A stretch of 49,527 nt of DNA from Alcanivorax sp. GTDB lineage: Bacteria > Pseudomonadota > Gammaproteobacteria > Pseudomonadales > Alcanivoracaceae. The translations under genes and the position numbers were made by a program. Every line of letters starts with the position of its first letter. The stretch's first letter is position 1. Where the stretch lies: assembly GCF_002733835.1 (NCBI RefSeq), contig NZ_NVWY01000019.1, positions 1-49,527 on the forward strand, in the 5' to 3' direction. Of this stretch, positions 42,077-49,527 are shown in pieces. Below the pieces are notes generated by a model. The model saw only the letters and a list, made by a program, of their open reading frames with translations. It was not told where the DNA came from and did no database searches.

Positions 42077-43003
42077 ATGGATGAGTCTAATTCAGTTATG
42101 AGCCCTCGCCGGTTACCGTCTCTTTCTGCCTTGCGTGCTTTTGAAGCCGCCGCCCGCCATGAAAGTGCCAAACAGGCCGCCAGTGAGCTGTCTGTGACGG
42201 CCACGGCCATCAGCCACCATATTCGGGGCCTTGAGGAATCGCTTGGGGTGGCACTGTTCGTGCGCAAGCCCCGGCAATTGTTGCTGACACCGCAGGGCCG
42301 GGAACTGTTTCTGTCACTGGAGACGGCCTTCGACAGCATTGCTGAAGCGGTGGATCGCTTGAACGTGGCGCCGACCCGCCTGGCAGCAACGCTTTCCACC
42401 ACGCCAGCGGTGGCCGTGCGCTGGCTGTTGTCGTGGGTCTGCATGCTGCGGGATGCGCACCCGGAAATAGACCTGCGCATCCATGCTTCTCATGAACCGG
42501 TTGCCCTGGATGGGGTCACCGCCGACCTGGCAATCCGTTATGGCGATGGCGACTGGCCGGGGCTGGTGGCGGAGAAGCTGTTCGATAACACTTTTATTCC
42601 GGCTTGCAGCCCTTATCTGAAACTGGACGACGTGGCGGACTTAACCGACCACCCACTGATTCACTTCCGCCCACAAGGCGCCTTGGCGGCTCCCATGGAC
42701 TGGGCCGGTTGGCAAAAACGGGCCCAGGTGGCGGGGCTGGATGTCAGTGCCGGGCTGGTATTTTCCGACGAAACCCACGCTATTTCCGCCGCCATCGGCG
42801 GGCAGGGCGTGGCCCTGATGAGCCAAACCCTGATTGCCGATGAACTGGCTGAAGGGCGGTTGGTTCAGCCCTTCGGGCCGGAACTGGAAGGCAAACCGTT
42901 CTATCTGGTGTACCCGGAAAATCGGCGGGATGACCCGGTGATTAAAGCAATTCGGGATTGGGTGATGGGGGTGCCGGGGGGCTTGTGCCCGGCGGCAGGG
43001 TAG
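42077..43003 (+). CDS. LysR-family regulator (GcvA-like)
   Basis: This 308-aa regulator has an N-terminal winged helix (LSALRAFEAAARHESAKQAA; TAISHHIRGLEESLGVALF) and a substrate-binding domain with DLAIRYGDGDWPGL, typical of the GcvA/AmpR branch. It is divergent from the azoreductase gene, so it probably senses an electrophile or quinone-like compound. The start is uncertain: ATG 42077 or ATG 42098 (MSPRRLPSL), neither with a strong ribosome-binding site; the latter fits the family length better. Confidence 0.85.
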   Translation: MDESNSVMSPRRLPSLSALRAFEAAARHESAKQAASELSVTATAISHHIRGLEESLGVALFVRKPRQLLLTPQGRELFLSLETAFDSIAEAVDRLNVAPTRLAATLSTTPAVAVRWLLSWVCMLRDAHPEIDLRIHASHEPVALDGVTADLAIRYGDGDWPGLVAEKLFDNTFIPACSPYLKLDDVADLTDHPLIHFRPQGALAAPMDWAGWQKRAQVAGLDVSAGLVFSDETHAISAAIGGQGVALMSQTLIADELAEGRLVQPFGPELEGKPFYLVYPENRRDDPVIKAIRDWVMGVPGGLCPAAG

Positions 43004-43071
43004 GCGGCTAATGTTTGTTGATCGCGGTTAGCAGCGCTACCGCATAGGGGAAACGACGAAGGGCCGTCCGG

Positions 43072-44013
43072 CTAATCCGTCGGCTTCCAGGTAACGTCAC
43101 CCACCCAGCTGGGTTTTTTCGGCAAGGCCCAGCGGGGGATTCTGTCGGTAGCCCGCACCATCAGGTCCACCGGTACGTGGTAATACTTGTTGTTACGGTC
43201 CGCCATGATTTTCATGTGGGTGCTGATCAGGCGGAACAACAGATTGCTGCGGCCCGCTTCGGTGCGGCCACCGATTTTCTCGAACTTGGCGGTAGCCTGG
43301 TAAAGCTTTTCTTCCGGCAGCCCGGCGAGCACCACGTTATCACGCATCTTGTTGAGCAAGGGAAAGTGTACCGCCGCGCCCAGAATGATCTGTGGCTTGA
43401 GCAAGCGGCCCATGGTGCGCATCAGCGACATATTGATCCTGCTGCCCACCTTGCTCTGCCCGTACTGTTCCATGACGGCAAAGCCCACGCCAAGGTGGCG
43501 CGATTCGTCATCGTTGATCTTCGCGAACGCCTCATGGCATACCGGGTCCTTCACGGTATCGAGCAGGAACTTGCACAGGGCGCCATCCAGCGCCACCTCA
43601 AGAGCCGGAGTGATGGTCCCCAGAATCCGGTAATCCAGGTCATCCGCATAGCGCTCCATCCAGTCCACTACCAGGCGGATATTGTTGTTCGGTGGCGGCA
43701 TGTTGCCGTCGGCGTCGAGCATGCCCCAGCGCTTCATCAGCGCCACTTCCGCGTTGGCATGGCGCTGTTCTTCGGCATAAAAATAGGTATAGATCTGCCG
43801 TAGCGTATCCGTGGGGGCGCTTTTCGCCATGGCGGCAAAGCCTCGCCCGCCGATGTGCTCAATCCACACCAGGTCCGCCATGAAATCACGCAGCCTGGGC
43901 CACTGTTCCTCGGTAATCAGTTCCGCCCCTGGTGCCTCCCAGTCAATGTCCGTGAGCGCCCATTGGGTGTTGCGGATCTTTACCAGCATCTGGTCCAGGT
44001 CGACGGTTGCCAT
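43072..44013 (-). CDS. Ferritin-like diiron protein, unknown oxidation role
   Basis: This 313-aa protein has a complete diiron ligand set: E52, E82-x2-H85, E139 and E170-x2-H173 (EEQRHA and DESRHL). Such four-helix proteins include desaturases, hydroxylases and N-oxygenases, but the substrate here is not known. CAGGAG 8 bases before ATG 44013 sets the start; the longer frame to 44292 runs through the divergent tetR gene. It is divergent from a TetR regulator with a palindromic operator between them. Confidence 0.75.
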   Translation of the reverse strand: MATVDLDQMLVKIRNTQWALTDIDWEAPGAELITEEQWPRLRDFMADLVWIEHIGGRGFAAMAKSAPTDTLRQIYTYFYAEEQRHANAEVALMKRWGMLDADGNMPPPNNNIRLVVDWMERYADDLDYRILGTITPALEVALDGALCKFLLDTVKDPVCHEAFAKINDDESRHLGVGFAVMEQYGQSKVGSRINMSLMRTMGRLLKPQIILGAAVHFPLLNKMRDNVVLAGLPEEKLYQATAKFEKIGGRTEAGRSNLLFRLISTHMKIMADRNNKYYHVPVDLMVRATDRIPRWALPKKPSWVGDVTWKPTD

Positions 44014-44115
44014 GGTGTTCACTCCTGCAGTGACAGCGGATTGTGTCTGTCGTGGGCTGCATGCCTCACGTCTGCCCGGTGGTTGACAGCTTCCAGAATC
44101 AGCACCACAGTAATT

Positions 44116-44129
44116 CGAATATTTATTCG
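44116..44129. promoter_or_regulatory. Palindromic operator between diiron gene and tetR
   Basis: CGAATA-TT-TATTCG is a perfect 6-bp inverted repeat, 14 bp before the tetR ATG and about 100 bp before the diiron gene. It is a good candidate for autoregulation and control of the diiron gene. Confidence 0.6.
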
Positions 44130-44143
44130 GGTTCAATTCGGTT

Positions 44144-44773
44144 ATGGACAAGACGCGTAAGCCCAAGCAGGAACGCTCGAAGAAGACGGTCGAAGCGATT
44201 GTTGAGGCGGGGTTTATCTTTATTTCCCGGGAAGGGCGTGAGGCACTCACAACCACTAAAGTGGCTGATATTGCTGGGGTTAGTGTGGGCACACTCTACG
44301 AATACTTCAGCAACAAGGAGGAAATTCTGGATGCCATGTACGCCCGTTTCTCCGACGACGTGGTGGTCATGCTCAAGGAGGTCACCCCCGAGGTTATTCG
44401 GAAAAAACCGGACGAAGGCATCCTGCATATCCTGCAGCATCTCCGCGAGCTGCTAAGCCGCAACAACAAGCGCTACCTGCACTGTGCGGCTCTGCTCAGC
44501 CAGCATTTACCGCAGCAACATGTGGCACCGCTGCGGCAAGTGCTGGGCACGCTGTCCATGCAATACCTGTCCCGGAACCCGGAATACATCCACCTGCCCA
44601 ACCTGCCGGTGATGAACTACATCATGACCCACGGCGGCATTGCGGCCCTGGTCCATCAGCTGAGCCATGACGACCCCATGGTGAGCTTCGACGAACTGTC
44701 CCAGGGGCTGGCGACCATGGCCCGCCACATGATCGAAGGCAGCCGGCGTGATGCCGGCCTTGATTCGCCGTGA
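44144..44773 (+). CDS. TetR-family regulator of the diiron gene
   Basis: This 209-aa regulator has a helix-turn-helix (QERSKKTVEAIVEAGFIFI; VADIAGVSVGTLYEYFSNKEE, the latter about residues 41-61) and a helical ligand-binding part. It is divergent from the diiron gene, and a palindrome in its promoter is its probable operator. No clear ribosome-binding site is seen. It ends at a terminator-like hairpin at 44813. Confidence 0.83.
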   Translation: MDKTRKPKQERSKKTVEAIVEAGFIFISREGREALTTTKVADIAGVSVGTLYEYFSNKEEILDAMYARFSDDVVVMLKEVTPEVIRKKPDEGILHILQHLRELLSRNNKRYLHCAALLSQHLPQQHVAPLRQVLGTLSMQYLSRNPEYIHLPNLPVMNYIMTHGGIAALVHQLSHDDPMVSFDELSQGLATMARHMIEGSRRDAGLDSP

Positions 44774-44812
44774 AGCGTTGAGCATTACCTGTCGCATGCG
44801 CACCAAAACAAG

Positions 44813-44831
44813 ACACGCATGCGCGTGTTTT
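44813..44831 (+). terminator. Terminator after tetR
   Basis: ACACGC-ATGC-GCGTGT is a perfect 6-bp stem followed by TTT. It is 40 bp after the tetR stop and before the convergent CBS gene. The T run is short, so it may be weak. Confidence 0.5.
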
Positions 44832-44875
44832 GAGCACCAAAAGCGCGCAACTCCCTGCCATGGAGCTGCGGCAGG

Positions 44876-45295
44876 CTAGCTCGCCTTTTGGCACAGCTCG
44901 GCCAGCTTCTGGTCCAGCATATTGAGTATGTGGCGGCGGCTGATCACGCCCACCACCTTGTTGGCGGCATCCACCACCGGGTAGATCTTGGGCTTGGCGG
45001 CCAGCATCTGCTGGGCCAGGCTCAGCACGTCATCAGTGAGCGATACTGTCAGCACTTCGCTTTGCATCACGTCCTTAACCGTAGCCACGCGCTGGTTGTG
45101 ATACACCACTTGCAGCGCCGCCTGCAGGCATTCGCGCTCACTGATCCAGCCCACCAGCGTACCGGCGTCATCGGTGACCGGGCTGCCCAGCATGTCCAGC
45201 TTGATCAGGTTGCTGGAGGCTTCCACCACCGGCATCTCCGGGTGAATCGTCGCAAAACGGGTGCTCATCAGGTCTTTGATGGATACAGAATCCAT
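44876..45295 (-). CDS. CBS-domain pair protein
   Basis: This 139-aa stand-alone Bateman module has two CBS domains (about residues 8-62 and 75-130), with IKDLMSTRFATIHPEM, GSPVTDDAGTLVGWISE, VKDVMQSEVLTV and YPVVDAANKVVGVISRRHIL. It probably binds adenine nucleotides, and its partner is unknown. AGAGGTAAG precedes ATG 45295; the longer frame is not supported. Confidence 0.85.
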   Translation of the reverse strand: MDSVSIKDLMSTRFATIHPEMPVVEASSNLIKLDMLGSPVTDDAGTLVGWISERECLQAALQVVYHNQRVATVKDVMQSEVLTVSLTDDVLSLAQQMLAAKPKIYPVVDAANKVVGVISRRHILNMLDQKLAELCQKAS

Positions 45296-45416
45296 GGGGC
45301 TTACCTCTTGCTCTGGTCCGGGACCACAAAGGGTTCGGCCAGCGCTTTCGCCGGCCACCAGGCACGTTACTGCGGGAACCATGCCAACTTGCCGCAGACG
45401 ATGCTGGCTCCCTTTT

Positions 45417-45441
45417 GTAGGAGCGCCACTTGAGGCGCGAA
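45417..45441. repeat. REP-like hairpin, copy 1
   Basis: GTAGGAGC-GCC-ACTTGA-GGC-GCGAAC has a stem GCGCC / GGCGC and the GTAGGAGC...GCGAA frame of Pseudomonas-type REP sequences. It lies upstream of the methyltransferase promoter. Copy 2 is at 46396-46420. Confidence 0.6.
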
Positions 45442-45470
45442 CTTTTTACTCCCCTCCAAAAAAACGTTGC

Positions 45471-45501
45471 TTGACCTCAAGCCGACTTGAAGTGGCAAGC
45501 T
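45471..45501 (+). promoter_or_regulatory. SoxR/MerR-like promoter of the methyltransferase gene
   Basis: -35 TTGACC and -10-like CAAGCT are 19 bp apart. The spacer region CCTCAAGCCGACTTGAAG matches 15 of 18 positions of the SoxR box CCTCAAGTTAACTTGAGG. The architecture equals the MFS promoter at 14188-14218. The -10 is poor. Confidence 0.55.
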
Positions 45502-45540
45502 AACCGCTAATATCAAGACACCGCCATCCGGAGAGTGAGC

Positions 45541-46389
45541 ATGAACCGTTCAACAGAGACACCCGACAACCCGTCAACGCTGTGGAAAAGCGTGGGTGGG
45601 CGCAACTGGGTGGAATCCCAGCAACTGATTGATCACCTGTTCAAGCCCATCGAGGGGTTGCTGGCCAAGGCGGTGGAATGCCAGTCGCCACAGCGCGTAC
45701 TCGATATCGGCTGTGGCACCGGCGGCACAACCCGTGCGATCAGCCGTTATAGGCGGGGTGAGGGGAGGGCAACCGGCGTCGATATTTCCGAGGTCATGAT
45801 CGAGGCGGCGCGGCAGGGTGCGAAAAAGAACGGCGCAGAAAAGGTGAGCGTAGAGTTTATCTGCGGCGATGCAGAGACCTATGCTTTTGGTGAAAGCCAG
45901 TACGACATGCTGGTCTCGCGCTTCGGCATCATGTTCTTCGACGATCCCATCAAGGCCTTCCAGAACCTGAGGCGTGCCGCCACCAGAGATGCCCGTGGGC
46001 TGTTCGTTGCCTGGCGCTCTCCGCAAGAAAACCCCTTCATGACCGCCGCCGCCCGTGCTGCCAAATCCATGGTCTCATTGCCCCAGCAAGCCCCGGACGC
46101 CCCCGGGCAGTTCGCCTTCGCAGACGCTAAACGCGTGGAAAGCATTCTGGATTCAGCGGGGTGGAATCACATCCGCATCGAACCACTGGATTTCGAGTGC
46201 ACCTTCCCCGAGAGCGAGCTGGTCGGCTACTTCTCCCGCCTGGGCCCGCTTGGCCGCGTTTTCCCGGACCTGGATGAAAAGACACAAGCCCGGCTGATTA
46301 CCGTGGTCAGGGAAGCCTTCGAGCCCTTTGTGTTCGGCGATACCGTGAAATTTAACGCCGCCTGCTGGCAGATCAAGGCACGAGCATAG
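45541..46389 (+). CDS. Class I SAM-dependent methyltransferase
   Basis: This 282-aa methyltransferase has motif I VLDIGCGTGGTTRAI (residues 53-67), a post-I GVDISEVMIEAAR with the acidic residue for SAM ribose, CGDAETYAFGESQYDMLVSRFGIMFFDD around motifs II-III, and a helical C-terminal part. The acceptor is unknown. Methylation of a toxic quinone or phenazine would suit SoxR-type control, but that is inference. CCGGAG 7 bases before ATG 45541 sets the start; a GTG at 45535 is possible. REP-like hairpins lie on both sides. Confidence 0.83.
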   Translation: MNRSTETPDNPSTLWKSVGGRNWVESQQLIDHLFKPIEGLLAKAVECQSPQRVLDIGCGTGGTTRAISRYRRGEGRATGVDISEVMIEAARQGAKKNGAEKVSVEFICGDAETYAFGESQYDMLVSRFGIMFFDDPIKAFQNLRRAATRDARGLFVAWRSPQENPFMTAAARAAKSMVSLPQQAPDAPGQFAFADAKRVESILDSAGWNHIRIEPLDFECTFPESELVGYFSRLGPLGRVFPDLDEKTQARLITVVREAFEPFVFGDTVKFNAACWQIKARA

Positions 46390-46395
46390 GAGATG

Positions 46396-46420
46396 TTGGA
46401 GCCCCACTAGAGGGGCGAAC
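46396..46420. repeat. REP-like hairpin, copy 2
   Basis: TTGGAGC-CCC-ACTAGA-GGG-GCGAAC is collinear with copy 1, but the stem is GCCCC / GGGGC instead of GCGCC / GGCGC. The paired changes preserve the hairpin. It is 7 bp after the methyltransferase stop, in the same orientation as copy 1. Confidence 0.6.
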
Positions 46421-46655
46421 CCTCCCGTCTACCGCTTACCCCCAACACAGAAACAAAGCCCCTGAAGCTTATTCATTTATTTGCGCCCGAAGATTGTGTA
46501 CATTCGGAACTGGATCACAAATAGAAAGATACCAATAACAACGGCTGGCCAGGGTGGCACGGCCTGAAGCGTGACTCAGGGGAAGGGATGCCAGTCCGGT
46601 TATCACCATATTCAGCACAACTGCGCCCGTTTAACGCCAAACGGGAGATAAGCCT

Positions 46656-47363
46656 GTGGAATTAGGCGTTCTACTGGCTATCGCCATTGGCGTTCTGCTG
46701 ATCCTGGCCCAACAGAAACGGGCCGGCGGCGGAGCACCTACCTTCGGCTATCGCCGCAAACCTTATCTGCTTTCCAAAGCCGAACGCTCCTTCTACGGCG
46801 TGCTCGCTCAGGCCGTGGGCGACAAGGCCCTCATCTTCTCCAAAGTCCGCGTCGCGGATGTGCTTGCTCCCCAGAAAGGCCTCAACCGGGCCAATTGGCA
46901 ACGCGCCTTCAACCAGATTTCCGCCAAACACCTCGATTTCCTCCTCTGCGACCCACAAGACTGCGCCGTAAAACTGGCCATTGAACTGGAGGATGCCAGC
47001 CATGGTTCAGCCAAACGGCTGAAGCGCGATGCCTTTCTGGATGGAGCTTGTGAATCGGCTGGGTTGCCGCTGCTGAGAATCAGGGCTGCCAGGGGGTACG
47101 GGGTGGCAGATATTCGTCAGCAGGTAGAGGCGGTTCTTTTTTCTGTGCAGTACGACTCGTCTCTGGAGAAACCAGAACAGCATGAAGGGCAGGGCGTTGA
47201 AGTAACAGTCAGTGAGCAGAAAGGGACAAACAAGCAGACCGAGCGACAAGTAGTTAAGCCGATAGAGGCTCTCACCGCAAAGGCCGGGGTCACACCTCAC
47301 ATTTCACGGATCTCCATGGCATTCTGGCATGGCTCTCGGGAAAGCGTTGTCAGCGGTTGGTAG
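46656..47363 (+). CDS. DUF2726 nuclease-fold protein with altered C-terminus
   Basis: This 235-aa protein starts at GTG (GGGAG 9 bases upstream). It has a membrane segment (LGVLLAIAIGVLLILAQ, residues 3-19), then the DUF2726 domain of the restriction-endonuclease-like fold: FGYRRKPYLLSKAERSFYG, HLDFLLCDPQDCAVKLAIELEDASH, and LPLLRIRAARGY. Acidic residues in FLLCD and IELED are candidates for a metal site. From about residue 210 the coding lies inside an inverted-repeat element (47286-47424), so the last 25 or so residues probably are not native. The natural family often carries a C-terminal zinc ribbon, which is missing here. The role may be DNA-related; not proven. Confidence 0.75.
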   Translation: MELGVLLAIAIGVLLILAQQKRAGGGAPTFGYRRKPYLLSKAERSFYGVLAQAVGDKALIFSKVRVADVLAPQKGLNRANWQRAFNQISAKHLDFLLCDPQDCAVKLAIELEDASHGSAKRLKRDAFLDGACESAGLPLLRIRAARGYGVADIRQQVEAVLFSVQYDSSLEKPEQHEGQGVEVTVSEQKGTNKQTERQVVKPIEALTAKAGVTPHISRISMAFWHGSRESVVSGW

Positions 47364-47424
47364 CTCAATTGGCAAGCGAATACTTACTTTCTGGTACGGG
47401 GTGTGAAATGTGATGCCTGACCCC
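47286..47424. mobile_element. Short inverted-repeat element (REP/MITE-like)
   Basis: GGGGTCACACCTCACATTTC at 47286-47305 (arm to 47307) and its inverted partner at 47403-47424 pair over 22 bp with three mismatches. The whole unit is 139 bp with no gene of its own. It supplies the end of the DUF2726 frame. GGGGTCAGG-type ends occur in IS200/RAYT-linked repeats, as remembered. Confidence 0.6.
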
Positions 47425-47534
47425 GTTTCTCGTGGCAGAGATAAAAGGTATAGAAAATGTGTCAATTGTTGTTTGGGGTGTTTATACGCTGATAGATATC
47501 AGTCGATATTTCTGAATGATTTATTGGGGTTTAT

Positions 47535-49445
47535 ATGGAAGTTATAGAGGAACTCGTAAGTATTTCGAAGCAGCTTCAAATTGATGGGGCTAATGAAGCT
47601 GAGACGAGGTTGAAAGTTATCGATAAAGTCCTTTTTGATGTTTTGAAATGGACTCATGAAGATGTGAATGTCGAAGAACGAGTTCTTGAAGATGGTAGTG
47701 CAACGTTTTCTGATTATGTGATTAGAACGGCTAATGTTGCTTTTGTGGTAGAGGCAAAGAAGGTTGGGATTCCATTTGAATCTTCTCCGAAATCAAGATG
47801 GCTGAAGTTGAGTACTACGAATCTAAAAGGAGCGCTGGGAGAAGCTGTTACGCAAGCAAGAGACTACTGTAGAAAGCTTGGTATTCAGTTTGCAGTGGTT
47901 ACTAATGGAGAGCAATGGGTTGTTTTTCCAGCTAACAGAATCGATCAAGTTGCTTTTAATGAGTCATCCGCAATTGTTTTTAATTCGTTGAAGTCTGCAT
48001 TGGTTGATGATTATTCTGATTTTTATGGGTTGTTGTCTAGGGAGGCTGTAGTTAATTCTAGTCTTGATAATAGTCTGCTCCACTATACAGAAGATCAGGT
48101 TGAGGAAAGGAGGCTTAGGAACTTTCAGAGATCTGGTTTTTCCGCTGAGAATAAAAACCCAATTTACCCCCTTATAGAAGAAGCGGTTACCCTCGCATTC
48201 TCGGATACAATTACAGAGATGGACCCGGCGCTTTTCGAGAAGTGCTATGTTAATACAGCTGATAGAGTTAAGTTTGATAGAAAGATAAATATGCATCTTT
48301 CAAAAAGTCAAAAAATATTTAATAAGACGCCAGTTCGGCCTCTTTCCGGGAAAAAAAAGGGAGACTTTAAGAATGTGCTTCTTAAGGCCCAAAAAAAATC
48401 TAAGCCTTTGGCGATTGTTATTCTTGGTACTGTTGGTGCAGGGAAAACAACTTTTCAACATTATACGAGGAATGTTTCATCTAGGGATATATTTGAAAAA
48501 GAGATTGATGGGTTTCATCCTCAGTGGCTTCGGGTTGATTTTCTCAAATACACCGAAGATTGCTCTCCCGCCGAGTTTATCTACGAGTCCTTGATGGATA
48601 TGATCGTTGATAGTGAAGAGCTTTGCGATCAAGGAAATTGTGTTGACTTGGCATATGAAAAAGATATTAAAGCGCTGAGGATGACAACTAAGAGAGGGGA
48701 TAATGCTGAAAATCTGTTTAATAATGCTGTTTCAGATTTGTTGGTTAGCGACTATAAAAAGAAAAAACCCTACGTGAAAAAGATACTTTCATATGTGGGT
48801 GGCCGTGTTCCTGTTTATCTGGTTGTAGACAATGTTGATCAGCTCAGTGAGGAGGTGCAGTCTCGAATTTTTTCAGAGTCCATTAGTTTGGCCGATAAAC
48901 TGGGCGTCAATATTGTTATATCCATACGAAGCTCGACATATGTGAAACATAGAAATTCATCTTCTTTTAATGCCTTCGACTTTGATCCTATCTTGATTGA
49001 GCCTCCAAAAGTTGAATCTGTAATTTCAAAAAGGTTTTTTCTTGCGAGAAATATAGTCGAAGGAGATAAGGGGGATTTTACAGCGGAGAATGGAAGTCAT
49101 GTCATTGTGGATGATCTCGCTGTTTTGGTTGAGTTGGTCCAGAGCTCTGTTTTGGGGACAGAGGTAGGAAATCTCTTGGATGTTTTGGCTGCAGGCGATA
49201 TTCGGAATGCTTTAAGAATGACTAGGCATTTTCTCGAACATGGTTATTCAAACTCAGGGAAGGCTTATAGTATTTATAAGCAAACAGGGGCCTATGTTCT
49301 TCCTAAGCATGAGGCTCTTAGAGCAATCCTCTTGGGGAGTCACGCGGTATACTCGGAGGATTTTTCTCTTATAGGAAACCCCTTTGACTCTCGACTTGGT
49401 AGGGTTAACCTGCAAATGACAAGGCTTTTTGTAGTGGTCAACTAA
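47535..49445 (+). pseudogene. HsdR_N-like nuclease/P-loop NTPase gene cut by IS3
   Basis: This large protein looks like an anti-phage or restriction-type effector. Residues 1-170 resemble the type I restriction HsdR N-terminal nuclease: D60 in FSDYVI, then E73-x-K75 in VVEAKK, a PD-(D/E)xK core. Residues 290-570 form a P-loop NTPase: Walker A GTVGAGKTT (298-306), Walker B VYLVVDNVDQL (D432, D435), a sensor-like VISIR (461-465) and an AAA-type GDIRNALRM (554-562). The gene is visibly A+T-richer than the rest of the window, a sign of transfer. The last codons VVVN and the stop come from an IS3 end starting at 49430, so the native C-terminus is lost and continues beyond the element. Confidence 0.75.
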
Positions 49446-49527
49446 TTCCGGACAGTGATTTAGGTTTTTCTTCGGCCACCGCAGGGGCTATTCCGCCGTT
49501 GTAGCTGTGTGGCCTGTGGTGATTGTA
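49430..49527 (-). mobile_element. IS3-family insertion sequence, right end (partial)
   Basis: The terminal sequence TGTAGTGGTCAACTAATTCC (and on) begins at 49430, matching the TGTAGTGGTCAA-type ends of IS3-family elements as remembered. The transposase stop lies 8 bp inside the end. The element continues past the window, so the other end and the target duplication cannot be seen. Confidence 0.8.
49438..49527 (-). CDS. IS3-family transposase OrfB, C-terminal fragment
   Basis: Only the last 29 residues are in the window. They include YNHHRPHSYNGGIAPA and end KSLSGIS, which is the classic C-terminus of DDE (rve) integrase-type OrfB. The frame is open to the window edge. It is too short to be in a typical ORF list, but the match in sequence and position is clear. 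Confidence 0.88.
   Translation of the reverse strand, partial: YNHHRPHSYNGGIAPAVAEEKPKSLSGIS

Overview
The window reads as a chromosomal segment of a marine, lipid-using gammaproteobacterium. Most of it is fairly G+C-rich and densely coded. A foldase-dependent lipase, an acyl-CoA ligase, a fatty acid desaturase with its reductase, a 4Fe-4S APS reductase and the style of the intergenic repeats suggest the Alcanivorax/Marinobacter neighbourhood; this is inference, not a search result. No rRNA, tRNA or CRISPR array was seen.

Layout. (1) 1-1955: heptamer repeats, a terminator and a DEAD-box RNA helicase. (2) 2205-8557: an iron-acquisition island with DUF4198, DUF2271 and PepSY-membrane genes on the minus strand, divergent from a two-component system and a TonB-dependent receptor, with Fur-box-like sites at both promoters. 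(3) 8638-14106: a DUF4168 protein, a beta-barrel protein, cysH, a diiron-type hydrolase, a small secreted protein, and an MFS exporter behind a SoxR-type promoter. (4) 14435-19493: lipase, TetR regulator and lipase foldase with palindromic operators and a small IS5-like MITE, then a beta-barrel and an unknown Cys-rich secreted protein. (5) 19531-28514: a HAD phosphatase, then a divergent zinc-starvation regulon around one Zur-like box: a 79-aa protein, a gamma-carbonic anhydrase and a dihydroorotase leftward; DksA2, ZigA, DUF1826, Zur, MerC, ZrgA-like, ABC ATPase, permease and DUF3299 rightward. (6) 28702-35272: a liv-type ABC transporter operon with an acyl-CoA ligase and a lipoprotein binding protein. 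(7) 35456-46389: GNAT, desaturase/reductase pair, epimerase, azoreductase/LysR pair, diiron protein/TetR pair, CBS protein, and a methyltransferase with a second SoxR-like promoter. (8) 46656-49527: an accessory edge with a DUF2726 nuclease-like gene whose tail lies in a mobile inverted repeat, an A+T-rich HsdR_N-like/P-loop NTPase gene, and the end of an IS3-family element that interrupts it.

The best leads are the interrupted nuclease-NTPase gene at the right edge, the large Zur operon with unusual members (MerC, DUF1826 and the 79-aa protein), two SoxR-like promoters with 19-bp spacers, the split lipase/foldase locus with its operators and MITE, and several families of small repeats (heptamer arrays, covarying REP-like hairpins and a dispersed repeat of about 110 bp).
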